Source of the DNA: Pullulanibacillus pueri
Lineage (GTDB): Bacteria > Bacillota > Bacilli > Bacillales > Sporolactobacillaceae
Assembly (NCBI RefSeq): GCF_014639255.1
Contig: NZ_BMFV01000004.1
Coordinates: 62,001-126,000 of the forward strand
Direction of reading: 5' to 3'
DNA: 64,000 nt
The notes below the pieces were generated by a model that saw only the letters and a list, made by a program, of their open reading frames with translations, was not told where the DNA came from and made no database searches. The position numbers were made by a program, and so were the translations under genes. Shown here one piece after another: positions 52,411-60,842 of the stretch; position 1 is the first letter of the stretch, and each line of letters begins with the position of its first letter.

Positions 52411-53628
52411 ATGGATAAGCGCTCTTTTCACTATCTATGGATCGGTCAATCATTTGCTAATTTTGGAGATGTCATGTATACAGTGAGTGTCATTCAATTG
52501 ATTTATATGTTTACTCACTCGGCATTTTACATGTCTCTCATCCCATTCTTGATCACTGGATCAATGTTTTGTTCAGGAATGATGACACCTCTTCTAATAG
52601 ACCGCTTTTCTTTGAAATTTTTGTTGGCATATTCGCAGACTTGTAAAACGTTACTCATCCTTTGTATGGGCTTTGGCTCACAATTGGGTGTGTTTTTTAT
52701 TTTTTCGGTGGTTGCTTTTATTGGGCTTTTAGATGGTTGTGCAATTCCATGTAGAAATGCCCTGATTCCCCATTATGTGCCTGAGCATAGACTTGTCAAA
52801 GCAAACAGTTTACTCGCCACACTTGATCAGTTCATTCGCCTCGGTGGCTGGCCACTTGGAAGTCTCTTAGTCACCCAATGGTCATCACCTCTTGAAAGCC
52901 TCTGGGTTATCTGCTTTCTCTATGTACTCGCTTCAATAGGAATGTTTTTATTACAGTCTGTTAAAGTAGAGAAGGCTGAGCATGTGAAAAAAATGGCTCA
53001 ATCATTATCTGAGGGCTGGACGATGGTTTGGCATACACCTTTTTTGCGGACAATAGCGCTCATGGATATCCTTGAAAACATTGCCGCTGTTGTCTGGATA
53101 GCTGCGATTATCTACATTTATGTTGAAGATGTACTCGGAGTGAGTCAGCAATGGTGGGGTTATATTAACGGTCTTTTCTTTGGTGGCCTTATGCTCGGTG
53201 GCCTTTTTTGCTTAAAAAACGAGAAATTAATCGAAAAGCACTTAAGCCTGTTTTTAATGATTGGTATTTTTTCAACACTCTTCGTGGATTTCGTTTACGG
53301 AATAATAAGTTCACTGATCATTGCCTTGAGTTTGTCAGGAATTATGGGGCTCTTTGGACAAATGAAAGATATCTCACAGCAAGTCGTTATTCAAATGAAA
53401 ATCGATAAAAATAAATTGCCCAAAGTCTATTCTGTTCAAAACACACTCATTACAGGGACCTTCGGAGTCTCAACCGTTATCTTGGGTTATTTAACGGATC
53501 TTGTGGGTGTACGTCAAATCTTCCTTTTAGCTTCCACTTTAATGCTTTGTGTGTTTATTATTTTTTACAAGCATCGGCAGTTTTTTACACTTCCCTCTGA
53601 AGCCGATAAGGAAAGGGATATTAATTAG
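52411..53628 (+). CDS. MFS transporter
   Basis: 405 residues with twelve hydrophobic helices. The start WIGQSFANFGDVMYTVSVIQ is typical of the macrolide-efflux-like MFS branch (MefA/YxaM type), as is the DRFSLKFLLAYSQ loop after helix 2. AAAGGGGATT lies upstream of the ATG. Probably a drug or metabolite exporter; the substrate cannot be predicted. It is a single gene with its own terminator. Confidence 0.87.
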   Translation: MDKRSFHYLWIGQSFANFGDVMYTVSVIQLIYMFTHSAFYMSLIPFLITGSMFCSGMMTPLLIDRFSLKFLLAYSQTCKTLLILCMGFGSQLGVFFIFSVVAFIGLLDGCAIPCRNALIPHYVPEHRLVKANSLLATLDQFIRLGGWPLGSLLVTQWSSPLESLWVICFLYVLASIGMFLLQSVKVEKAEHVKKMAQSLSEGWTMVWHTPFLRTIALMDILENIAAVVWIAAIIYIYVEDVLGVSQQWWGYINGLFFGGLMLGGLFCLKNEKLIEKHLSLFLMIGIFSTLFVDFVYGIISSLIIALSLSGIMGLFGQMKDISQQVVIQMKIDKNKLPKVYSVQNTLITGTFGVSTVILGYLTDLVGVRQIFLLASTLMLCVFIIFYKHRQFFTLPSEADKERDIN

Positions 53629-53647
53629 GTACTCATCACTCATGAGT

Positions 53648-53685
53648 AAATGGACGAGTGACCGTTTGGGTGATCGTCCATTTTT
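53648..53685 (+). terminator. Rho-independent terminator of the MFS gene
   Basis: AAATGGACGA pairs with TCGTCCATTT over a 16-base loop that may itself fold (ACC/GGT), followed by a U-run (TTTTTAT). It lies 20 bases after the MFS stop codon. Confidence 0.88.
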
Positions 53686-53784
53686 ATGAATTGCTAAATA
53701 TAAGCTGAATACTTAATTGTTTGACTGCTGTACACCTAATATGATAAATCTCTATACTGTACTGATTAATTTTCTTTTGAATCT

Positions 53785-53870
53785 AAGCTCTCCCTAAAAG
53801 GCTTGGCTCCCACTATGCCTTAATGGGAAAGGTCGAAGCTGTACTTATTTCCGAGGAGTTATACATTCTG
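53785..53870. repeat. Possible degenerate intergenic repeat, copy C
   Basis: In the gene-free 53690-53927 stretch, CTTAATGGGAAAGGTCGAAG and GTACTTAT resemble the tail of copy A (TTAATGGCGAAAG, GTGCTTAT). Only the end part of the repeat is recognisable. Nothing else is seen in this gap. Confidence 0.2.
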
Positions 53871-53927
53871 ACGTTATAACAAAAGGCTGTTCCTGTTCTC
53901 CCGTCCTCACTTGAACTTTTTGAAACA

Positions 53928-54683
53928 TTAATCACAGTACTGATTCACAATAGCTATAAGACGCTCACTATTTTCTGAAGAGACGTTTTCAGATAATCTA
54001 GCACCGGCAAGGATAGGGGCCCATTCAAGGAACGCTGCCCTTGGCAATCCATTCATTTTACAACACATTTGTAAATACCGTTCAGCTAATTCACCTGAGA
54101 ATTGCAAATACAAAAGATAGGTTCGATAGATGTCGGCACATGGATTCCCTGCACTCGCATCGACCCAATCTATGATGATGACTTTATTTTCTGACATAAT
54201 TAAATTAAAGAGGTGGAAATCTCCGTGGCAAAGATGATTTCCAACAGTCATAGATTCCAATCTTTTTAGTAAAAAAGATTGCTGCCTTTGACTGAGCATG
54301 AGGGCTGATTCAATTTGCCGACGCAATTTTTCCTTCATAGGCTCAAATGAATCTGCACGAATCTTATGAATTTGTTGTTGCACTTCGACGGACAGAGTCA
54401 AGTAATGGTCGGTTCGTTCCTTATTTTCCATTATGAGTTCACCTAAAGTTCTACCCTCTATACATTCCATGATTATCGCTTGCTTCCCGTCTATTTTCGT
54501 AACATCTAAAATTTTGGGAACAGGCAGTCCGCATGAATAAGCATACTGTTGTTTATTAGCTTCATATGAAGCCTCTGTATCAGGCAAGTCATCATTAAAA
54601 AGTTTGATAATCTTATGATCATAAAGATAGATTTTCGCCGTATTCCCCTTTGCGATCGGGTCTCCTAAATGTATTGTTCTCAC
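53928..54683 (-). CDS. Aminoglycoside phosphotransferase family protein
   Basis: 251 residues from a GTG start that overlaps the DUF2161 stop as GTGA. ATP-binding core GNTAKIYLYDHKIIKLF near the N-terminus, catalytic loop CHGDFHLFNLIM near 163-174 and the metal aspartate in IIIDWVDA near 183. Small size fits the TrsA-like/kinase-like Bacillus group. The substrate is unknown. Tight coupling to the nuclease-like DUF2161 protein is unusual. Confidence 0.85.
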   Translation of the reverse strand: MRTIHLGDPIAKGNTAKIYLYDHKIIKLFNDDLPDTEASYEANKQQYAYSCGLPVPKILDVTKIDGKQAIIMECIEGRTLGELIMENKERTDHYLTLSVEVQQQIHKIRADSFEPMKEKLRRQIESALMLSQRQQSFLLKRLESMTVGNHLCHGDFHLFNLIMSENKVIIIDWVDASAGNPCADIYRTYLLYLQFSGELAERYLQMCCKMNGLPRAAFLEWAPILAGARLSENVSSENSERLIAIVNQYCD

Positions 54684-55396
54684 TCCTTTGGATGTAATCC
54701 TTTCAAGTAATAGTTCACAAGGTCTGGATATTCTTTCACCTCTTGTTTTCCCTTCTCATTAAGGACATAGATCCCCCTCCTGATTCTTTCAAACCAACGG
54801 TAATAATTTTTGGTCAAAATAGAAGAGGTTTTCTTACCTGTCCCCATTTCTATTAATGCTTTCGGAGACAATGGACCATGCTGATCAAGGTAAGTGGCAA
54901 TTTGGATACAATTTTCCTTGTAGGCGGTCATGATTTTCGCTCTATTCATTCCACCTACATTGTAATCCGCGCTGCGCCCATCAATTTCTTTAATGATACT
55001 CGCTCTCTTTGCCTTACTTTTTCGACGGCTAAACGTTGATGGGTGAAAGAGAATCTCAGCTTTTGCCCGTTTTCCTGAAAAAGAAACGACAATCAAACCA
55101 AGTTCTAATCGGCGCACTAAATGGCACTTGTCTGCCCAACGCTTTGAATTCAATCGGTGTTTCGGTTTGGGTATCGCAATATAAACACAGTCAGTGATCC
55201 GTTGACGTTTAGTCGCCTGAATCAGTAAATCGACACTAAGGTTAAGCTTGAATTCAACTAAAACCAATGCATCATCCTTGACTGCCGCGAGATCACAATC
55301 TTTAACTTCGCTATAAACCTCGTAGTTTTCATTTAAAAAATAGTTCTGAATGGGTTTGTATAAATCGACTTCCTTTAGCTTATTTTCTTCTTTCAT
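54680..55396 (-). CDS. DUF2161 domain protein (PD-(D/E)xK nuclease-like)
   Basis: 238 residues from the ATG at 55396 (AAGGAG upstream; a longer frame begins at 55447). The first half has a nuclease-like core: YSEVKDCDLAAVKDDALVLVEFKLN, where D, E and K fit a D-(x)n-E-x-K site, and VYIAIPKPKHRL. The C-terminal half (RAKIMTAYKENCIQIATYL and YRWFERIRRGIYVL) looks like a winged helix that may hold DNA. Members (PF09929) are uncharacterised. Translation is coupled to the phosphotransferase-like gene by the overlap. Confidence 0.78.
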   Translation of the reverse strand: MKEENKLKEVDLYKPIQNYFLNENYEVYSEVKDCDLAAVKDDALVLVEFKLNLSVDLLIQATKRQRITDCVYIAIPKPKHRLNSKRWADKCHLVRRLELGLIVVSFSGKRAKAEILFHPSTFSRRKSKAKRASIIKEIDGRSADYNVGGMNRAKIMTAYKENCIQIATYLDQHGPLSPKALIEMGTGKKTSSILTKNYYRWFERIRRGIYVLNEKGKQEVKEYPDLVNYYLKGLHPKE

Positions 55397-55533
55397 ATGT
55401 AATAATTTTCTCCTTGCAGACTGCCTTGGTATAAGTATAAGAAACATTTTCAGTGCCTTAATAAGGACCGGGCATGCATTTTCGCCCAGTTTTTCTTAAA
55501 ATGGCTAATCATTCGTCACTTTCTTCATTTCTT

Positions 55534-56058
55534 TTATGAAGTCGAAGTGGCTATTAATCGTTTGAGTGTTCGGATTTGTCCTCGATGGTTAATCTCGTCT
55601 TCCATGACATGAAACCAGAGATAGTAGTTATTATAAGCAACACCATTAGGCCAATAGCTTTCCTCTAATAACCATTCGTCCGTTTTGGTTTGTAATATTT
55701 GTAATGTCTTTTTTCGAACTTCCGATAATTGTGAGAGATAATAATTCCCTGAAAATCCTTTTATTTCTCGGCGGGCTTTTTCTCCTAAAGTAAGAGCGGT
55801 CCCCCACTTCGCATATTCTTCATCAGTGAAATCCCTCTTTTCAAATGAAATCACTTGATGGACAGCTTCAATGGCGGCAATATGTAAAAGCAAAGCTCCT
55901 ATGGTATTCCCCTTTTCATCACTTAAAAAATCGAGATCATACGGAGTTAAATCTGCAATCTCACTTAAAGTCACCTTTCGTGAGTGGGTCAGCATAGAAA
56001 CAAGACTCCCAATATTCTCTGTATAACCTTCTTGAGTCATAATTCTGTAGTCGATCAT
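55534..56058 (-). CDS. DinB family protein
   Basis: 174 residues of four-helix-bundle DinB/DUF664 type. Metal ligands are histidine in LLLHIAAIE near 58 and two histidines in WFHVMEDEINHRGQI near 148-157. The YWPNGVAYNNYYLWFH segment is conserved in the group. Some DinB proteins are thiol-dependent transferases (bacillithiol in Bacilli); a role here is not shown. Single gene. Confidence 0.87.
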   Translation of the reverse strand: MIDYRIMTQEGYTENIGSLVSMLTHSRKVTLSEIADLTPYDLDFLSDEKGNTIGALLLHIAAIEAVHQVISFEKRDFTDEEYAKWGTALTLGEKARREIKGFSGNYYLSQLSEVRKKTLQILQTKTDEWLLEESYWPNGVAYNNYYLWFHVMEDEINHRGQIRTLKRLIATSTS

Positions 56059-56171
56059 TCTATTCCCCCCTTCTTCATGATACTTATAACACTACCAATA
56101 TAAAAAAGGAAATAAAGTCTAAAATTCAACATCATAAAATAGTATAATGGAAGTGACCACACTGACATTCA

Positions 56172-56780
56172 CTATATCTCTTGTGGTAAATGATACCTAT
56201 ACATCTCTTGAGCGTCGCTATGCGCTTTTAAAACAGCGACAGTTTTCGGATGGGGATGGCAGTAAATCACATTATAGTCCTTCTCGTCCACAGCTTCGTT
56301 TACGCGGAAGGCGAGCTGTTCGTCATTTAGAGAAAATTGGGCATTCACCCCAGGTTTATTTCCACGGGCATCTAGCCTAACCCAATGCTGAAGCTCTTTC
56401 AAATAAACGGCATTTAAAGCATGAATGCAATACCCTTTTTCAGGGACATCAAATAACATTAAACGTTGATAACAAAAGCCTGTCGGAATGCCTTGTGAAC
56501 GCAATAAAGCGGCAAGCAACATCGCTTTCGCGTAACAAATGCCTTGCTTATGAAGTAAAACATCAGAAGCCTTTGCTGTTACGATCGTTCCTTGGATGTC
56601 ATACGAGTGGGCAATGTCATCTCGAACATACTCAAAGGCTTTTCTCGCCTTCTCAATGTCTGTCTGGTAAGGATTAAAAAATCTCCTAACCTTATCTTGA
56701 ATAAGGGGATGAAAGTAATTGACTTCTGGCGTTTCCTTTAAATAGTCTTCGAGTTTGATGGATTCAATAACAAATTCCAT
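56172..56780 (-). CDS. Transglutaminase-like cysteine protease family protein
   Basis: 202 residues. The catalytic triad of the transglutaminase-like fold is visible: cysteine 82 in KQGICYAKA, histidine 120 in YCIHALNAVYL and aspartate 137 in VRLDARGNK. The IEKARKAFEYVRDDIAHSYD helix before it is typical (PF01841). No signal peptide or membrane segment, so it is cytoplasmic. Substrate unknown; such proteins act as peptidases or amidases. Confidence 0.88.
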   Translation of the reverse strand: MEFVIESIKLEDYLKETPEVNYFHPLIQDKVRRFFNPYQTDIEKARKAFEYVRDDIAHSYDIQGTIVTAKASDVLLHKQGICYAKAMLLAALLRSQGIPTGFCYQRLMLFDVPEKGYCIHALNAVYLKELQHWVRLDARGNKPGVNAQFSLNDEQLAFRVNEAVDEKDYNVIYCHPHPKTVAVLKAHSDAQEMYRYHLPQEI

Positions 56781-56829
56781 TATAGCTAACCTCCTTTTTA
56801 TTGTTCAGCTGTTTTTTCTCAAGTCATTA

Positions 56830-56990
56830 ATTGAAGGAAATTGCGACGTAAATCATAAATCACCGCTACGGAAATACACTCCGCTTTCCTTAGTCCTGTG
56901 GGCATGAGGAAAGCGAGCGACCTGGAGCGGAGATCTACACTATTAGCTCGGAAAAGTATCACCTTGCAATTACGTCGCAATCTATATCAA
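56830..56990 (-). repeat. MITE-like element, copy 2 (short, inverted)
   Basis: A 161-base version of the element at 9849 and 63436, in opposite orientation. Both ends have the ATTGCGACGTAA core in inverted positions, followed by the outer arms. Only about 75 bases of each end remain; the middle is a short unique link (CTCATGCCCACAGGACTAAG in reverse). It looks like a deletion derivative or a minimal mobile form. It lies between the transglutaminase start and the GNAT stop. Confidence 0.78.
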
Positions 56991-57015
56991 TTACAACAAA
57001 CGAAGCGAAATGAGT

Positions 57016-57549
57016 CTATTGTTTATTAAGTTCAATCCAGTACCTTCTCACGACATTTCCGTCTTCTTCGATAAAATCAGTGTCTCTGATACCGCCGTTA
57101 TTGAGAATCGTTTTTTCAGATCCAATGTTGTCTTCATCACAACAGACTAGCACCTTATTTAATCCAAGCACTTTACATTTTTCCAGTGATAAAGCCAATA
57201 ATCGTGTGGCATAGCCCTTTTGCCTTTGTGACCGCCTTATCCCATAGCCAATATGACCACCATATTGATATAATTTTTCCGTCAGATCATGACGAATGTT
57301 GACTACACCAATGATGTCTCTATTTAGGTTAATCAGCCAAAACGTTGAGTCAGGTACCCAGCCTGGCTTTAGATTTGTCCCCTTTTTAGAATCCTGTAGC
57401 CACTCAACCATCGCTTTGAAATCCTTGGGATCTTTGCTAATGACCCAAGGGATCATGTCCTCGCCACTTTCCTTCCACTCTTTATAAAATGCAAGATATT
57501 GCTCCTGAAGTTCTTCTGTAGGCTCAATTAAAGATAGATGGTCTCCCAT
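57016..57549 (-). CDS. GNAT family N-acetyltransferase
   Basis: 177 residues from the ATG at 57549, preceded by AAGGAG at 7 bases; the longer frame to 57609 is less likely. The acetyl-CoA loop IGYGIRRSQRQKGYATRLL lies near 106-124, with LVCCDEDNIGSEKTILNNGG closing the fold. This matches the YjcK/YdaF-like GNAT group with the RYWIEL end. Substrate unknown. Copy 2 of the repeat lies just beyond its stop. Confidence 0.87.
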   Translation of the reverse strand: MGDHLSLIEPTEELQEQYLAFYKEWKESGEDMIPWVISKDPKDFKAMVEWLQDSKKGTNLKPGWVPDSTFWLINLNRDIIGVVNIRHDLTEKLYQYGGHIGYGIRRSQRQKGYATRLLALSLEKCKVLGLNKVLVCCDEDNIGSEKTILNNGGIRDTDFIEEDGNVVRRYWIELNKQ

Positions 57550-57635
57550 TAAAATGCTCCTTAAACGTTTAAATTTATAATTAAATTGTATTCTTACAGC
57601 ATTTATCACTTTTGTCTACAAAATTTTAAAATTTA

Positions 57636-57664
57636 AATAAAAAAGTCCATAGCTCTATGGACTT
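57636..57664 (-). terminator. Rho-independent terminator
   Basis: Perfect stem AAGTCCATAG / CTATGGACTT (57643-57652 and 57655-57664) with a tight loop, followed on the minus strand by TTTTTTA. It ends the transcript of the phosphotransferase gene at 57726. Confidence 0.88.
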
Positions 57665-57725
57665 TGAACCTTTGCGGCTTATTCCTACCCTCATTCCATG
57701 TGACCATCTTAAAACAGATAAAAAC

Positions 57726-58658
57726 TCAAGCTTCATATGGACCTTTAAATGTTTGAGTGTATTTGATACATAGATAAAGACACCTGTGTAGTGCTTCTAA
57801 GCTGTTTATTTGATCGACTGGACCAACTCTCTGTTCAATAATATCTCCGCCAAAGTCATGGATCAACAAGCCATTAAAACAAAGGTCGGTGATTGCATCA
57901 ACCGTATAATCGCCGAAATAGCCCTGCATATAGGCTTTATTAAATTGGAATAACTCACATACGATTAAAGCTTGTTCATAAACTGCTGGCGCTAATACGG
58001 CATCAGCAAAATCAATGATCGTTAACTCTTTTTCAGGGGATAATAAGATATTGTCTCCATTTAAGTCGCCATGGACAAAGACTTTTTCTCCAAAATCATG
58101 AGAAGAAATATAGTCTAACCGCTCTCTTTTGAATCTCTCAGCATATTTTTCCCAGCGTTGTTGTCTATTTTCTCCATGAATTACGTCGATTTGATTAAAA
58201 GCGTCACAGGGTTGATTTAATGTATTTGTGATGACGCGCAGTCTCTGCCCTATTGCTACCTTCTGCTCAAAGGTTAAAGTAGGGCTTAATTTATTGAATT
58301 CAATGCCACTCTTGTATTCCATAATAAGGTATGAAAAGCGATATTGAACTTGTAAGGCACCACATGTCATGAGCTTTGGTACAGAGACACCTAACATCGT
58401 CGCCCTTTGCATTGCAAAAACCTCTGTTTCAAAATCTACAGTGCCATCAAATCCAGATTCCTCAGGAGCAAAGATTTTGATCACATAATCTCCGACTCTA
58501 AAGACAGCGTGAGTCCCAGGCGTACACCGCTCTATTTTCGACAATGGAAGGTTTTCTTCAGCAAAGATATGTCTAATCAACGGTTTAAAGGTAGAAATGG
58601 ATTGAAATACCTTTCCCCATGAAGACCATCCATTTATTTCGGCCGTAAATAAGTTCAT
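57726..58658 (-). CDS. Aminoglycoside phosphotransferase family protein
   Basis: 310 residues from the ATG at 58658 (AGGAG 10 bases upstream; another ATG at 58676 precedes it). ATP-binding segment PGTHAVFRVGDYVIKIFAP, catalytic loop FVHGDLNGDNILLS near 185-198 and metal aspartate in TIIDFADA near 205. The usual HGDxxxxN pattern is complete. Substrate unknown. The third phosphotransferase of the window; the three differ clearly in sequence. Confidence 0.86.
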   Translation of the reverse strand: MNLFTAEINGWSSWGKVFQSISTFKPLIRHIFAEENLPLSKIERCTPGTHAVFRVGDYVIKIFAPEESGFDGTVDFETEVFAMQRATMLGVSVPKLMTCGALQVQYRFSYLIMEYKSGIEFNKLSPTLTFEQKVAIGQRLRVITNTLNQPCDAFNQIDVIHGENRQQRWEKYAERFKRERLDYISSHDFGEKVFVHGDLNGDNILLSPEKELTIIDFADAVLAPAVYEQALIVCELFQFNKAYMQGYFGDYTVDAITDLCFNGLLIHDFGGDIIEQRVGPVDQINSLEALHRCLYLCIKYTQTFKGPYEA

Positions 58659-58845
58659 ATTCCCTTTTCTCCTCATCGTTTATTTGAAGGTTTTATCCAT
58701 TCGATCTTCCATCCCTTCACCCATCCAAAAAAACTCTCTTGAATGTCAACAATGATCCTTACCCCTTTCTTGCAACAAAGGTTATCGCATTTGTTTTAAG
58801 TAGGACTTCACGATCATCACGGGTGATAGAATATTCTAAGGACTT

Positions 58846-58998
58846 TCACTGTGATTTTATTACACTACAGTTAACATAATATTTTTCTGGTTTACTCACT
58901 AATTCTTCTAAGGATTGATTGACCTCCATTAAAACATTTAATCGCTCGCCTGTTTCAATAACAATATACATTCTTCCTTTTACTCTTTTCTCTTCCAT
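58846..58998 (-). CDS. Small ORF downstream of the histidine phosphatase gene
   Basis: 50 residues from the ATG at 58998 to TGA at 58848-58846. The composition is protein-like: charged start (MEEKRVKGR), a strand MYIVIETGERLNVLM, a helix EVNQSLEELVSKPE and a final strand YYVNCSVIKSQ. AGGAA lies 10 bases upstream. It begins 18 bases after the phosphatase stop, so it would be fourth in the ArsR operon. The 58659-58845 stretch before it holds nothing I can identify. No family recognised. Confidence 0.5.
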   Translation of the reverse strand: MEEKRVKGRMYIVIETGERLNVLMEVNQSLEELVSKPEKYYVNCSVIKSQ

Positions 58999-59015
58999 CG
59001 CCTATGATTCCTGCC

Positions 59016-59588
59016 TCATTCATCCCTTTGACTTCTCTTCCAAAGTCTTTTAACCTCTTTTAAATGCTGGCCATCAAAGCTGAATCGGTAGATATCCGGC
59101 ATATCAAGTGTTTTCCAAAACTCATAATTGTAGCGTTCATCAAAATGCTGCATAATGAGGACCATTAAATTCCCATGAGTACCAACGACAATGCGTTTTC
59201 CAGCATATTTCATTAAAAGTTGAAGGATGACCTGGACACCTCTTCTTTGTGCCTTATGATTCGATTCCCCGCCTTCAAACGAAAAGTTAGGATCTTGCCA
59301 TACTTTATCTATAGCTAAATTAAAATCATTAACGGGGACTCTCGATAATTGACGCTCTCGTAAATCCGAAATGATTTCGATTTCTTTGTGGATAATGCTA
59401 GCAATCCCTTGGACGGTCTCCTTCGCCCGTTGATAAGGGCTTGAAATGACCTGATCAATGCCCTCTGTTTTTAAACATTCAGTGACAAGAAGTGCATCAT
59501 GACGGCCTTGCTCTGATAAGGGACGCCCAAATTCATCAGCAGAGTATACAGAATGGGCATGTCTAACCAAATATAAATGTGTGCTCAT
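59016..59588 (-). CDS. Histidine phosphatase family protein
   Basis: 190 residues from the ATG at 59588, which overlaps the MFS stop as ATGA; the longer frame is an antisense artefact of the MFS gene. LYLVRHAHSVYSAD near 5-18 has R-H-A-H in place of R-H-G-E, so the usual glutamate is a histidine. The second histidine is in VVGTHGNLM. The C-terminus (HFDERYNYEFWKTL) matches the paralogue at 9242-9805. In an operon with an ArsR regulator and an MFS exporter. Substrate unknown. Confidence 0.85.
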   Translation of the reverse strand: MSTHLYLVRHAHSVYSADEFGRPLSEQGRHDALLVTECLKTEGIDQVISSPYQRAKETVQGIASIIHKEIEIISDLRERQLSRVPVNDFNLAIDKVWQDPNFSFEGGESNHKAQRRGVQVILQLLMKYAGKRIVVGTHGNLMVLIMQHFDERYNYEFWKTLDMPDIYRFSFDGQHLKEVKRLWKRSQRDE

Positions 59589-60829
59589 ACTTTTTCTCCC
59601 TTCTTGGTGACGTGATTCAGTGAAGGATGCAGGTAAAAGACTGAGGACAATGTCGTAAAGATACCCCCTATGAAAATAGTCAGATGTGTTCCTATTGCCT
59701 GAGCAAGGACACCTGCTAAAAAGGCAGACAAGGGGAGTAACACCCAAGCCATAAAACGACTGGTGGCCTGGACACGTCCGAGTAAATGATCCGGAGTTAA
59801 AAGCTGTCGGATCGTGACAATACAAGGGTTCATGATCGAAGCCATGAAGGTCCCCATTGCATTATAAACGATTAATCCTATGTACGTATGACAATCACTA
59901 AAGAATAAAAGTGATATCCCTCCAAGAACGGAGGAAAGAAATAGAAGCGTGCGATAGGACATTTGTTTTATCAAAAAATAAGTACAGATCGAGCCTGAGA
60001 TAGAGCCTATACCTCCTATTGAAACTAACCAGCCAATCTGGTTTGCAGACAGATGGACCGACTCTTTCAAATGAAAAATCATGAGCGTAAGAAAAAAGGT
60101 TGTCCCAAACATTGAAGTCAAAATTGCTAAATTCGTAAATAAAATCGGCTTTTTTTGTAAGACAAATTGAAAGCCTTCTTTGATTTCTTTGACAAAGGAT
60201 TGTTTGGACGGTATTTTTCCCCTTGGTGTTAACGCAACACTTGAAATGGAGAGAAAAGAAATAAAAAAACTGAAGCTATTAACGAGTAAGGCATAACCGG
60301 GGTTGTAAAGACTAATAATCAACCCACCTAAAGTCGGTCCTAATAAAACTGCTGTATTAGAAAGTCCAGCATTGATTGAATTGGCGAATTGTAGATCATT
60401 CCGGCGGACAAGATGCGGTACAGATGCGAATTGAGACGTATTATAAATTTGACTCATCACCCCAATAAGTAAAGCTGCCATCGTTAGCTCCCACAGGTGT
60501 AAGTGCTCCAGAATAAATAGCACACCCAGCAGTCCGATTATCAAACATCTCCCCATATCACAGATCATTAACAGCCATTTGCGATTGAGACGATCTGAAA
60601 GAATTCCAGTAATCGGTTGCAAAACAATAGGTAAACGCTCGAGTGCAGAAATCATCCCCATACTTAATGGAGATCCTGTAATCGCAAGTACAATTAACGG
60701 CAGTGCAATAAGATAGATTTGATCTCCAAAAAAAGAAATAACATTTCCACCTACAAATCTAAAAAGTGGATAATTTCTTCTAAGCTCAGGTAATTTTTCT
60801 TCATTTTTTAATGCCGAGTCCGTTAACAT
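59585..60829 (-). CDS. MFS transporter (EntS/macrolide-efflux-like)
   Basis: 414 residues with twelve hydrophobic helices; AAAAGGAGGGG lies before the ATG. FRFVGGNVISFFGDQIYLIALP and the GILSDRLNRKWLLM loop match the MFS exporter group that includes EntS and MefA-like pumps. The regulator gene 13 bases upstream and the ATGA overlap with the phosphatase show one operon. Likely exports a toxic small molecule; the substrate cannot be told. Confidence 0.88.
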   Translation of the reverse strand: MLTDSALKNEEKLPELRRNYPLFRFVGGNVISFFGDQIYLIALPLIVLAITGSPLSMGMISALERLPIVLQPITGILSDRLNRKWLLMICDMGRCLIIGLLGVLFILEHLHLWELTMAALLIGVMSQIYNTSQFASVPHLVRRNDLQFANSINAGLSNTAVLLGPTLGGLIISLYNPGYALLVNSFSFFISFLSISSVALTPRGKIPSKQSFVKEIKEGFQFVLQKKPILFTNLAILTSMFGTTFFLTLMIFHLKESVHLSANQIGWLVSIGGIGSISGSICTYFLIKQMSYRTLLFLSSVLGGISLLFFSDCHTYIGLIVYNAMGTFMASIMNPCIVTIRQLLTPDHLLGRVQATSRFMAWVLLPLSAFLAGVLAQAIGTHLTIFIGGIFTTLSSVFYLHPSLNHVTKKGEKV

Positions 60830-60842
60830 GAGTCCCCTCCTT

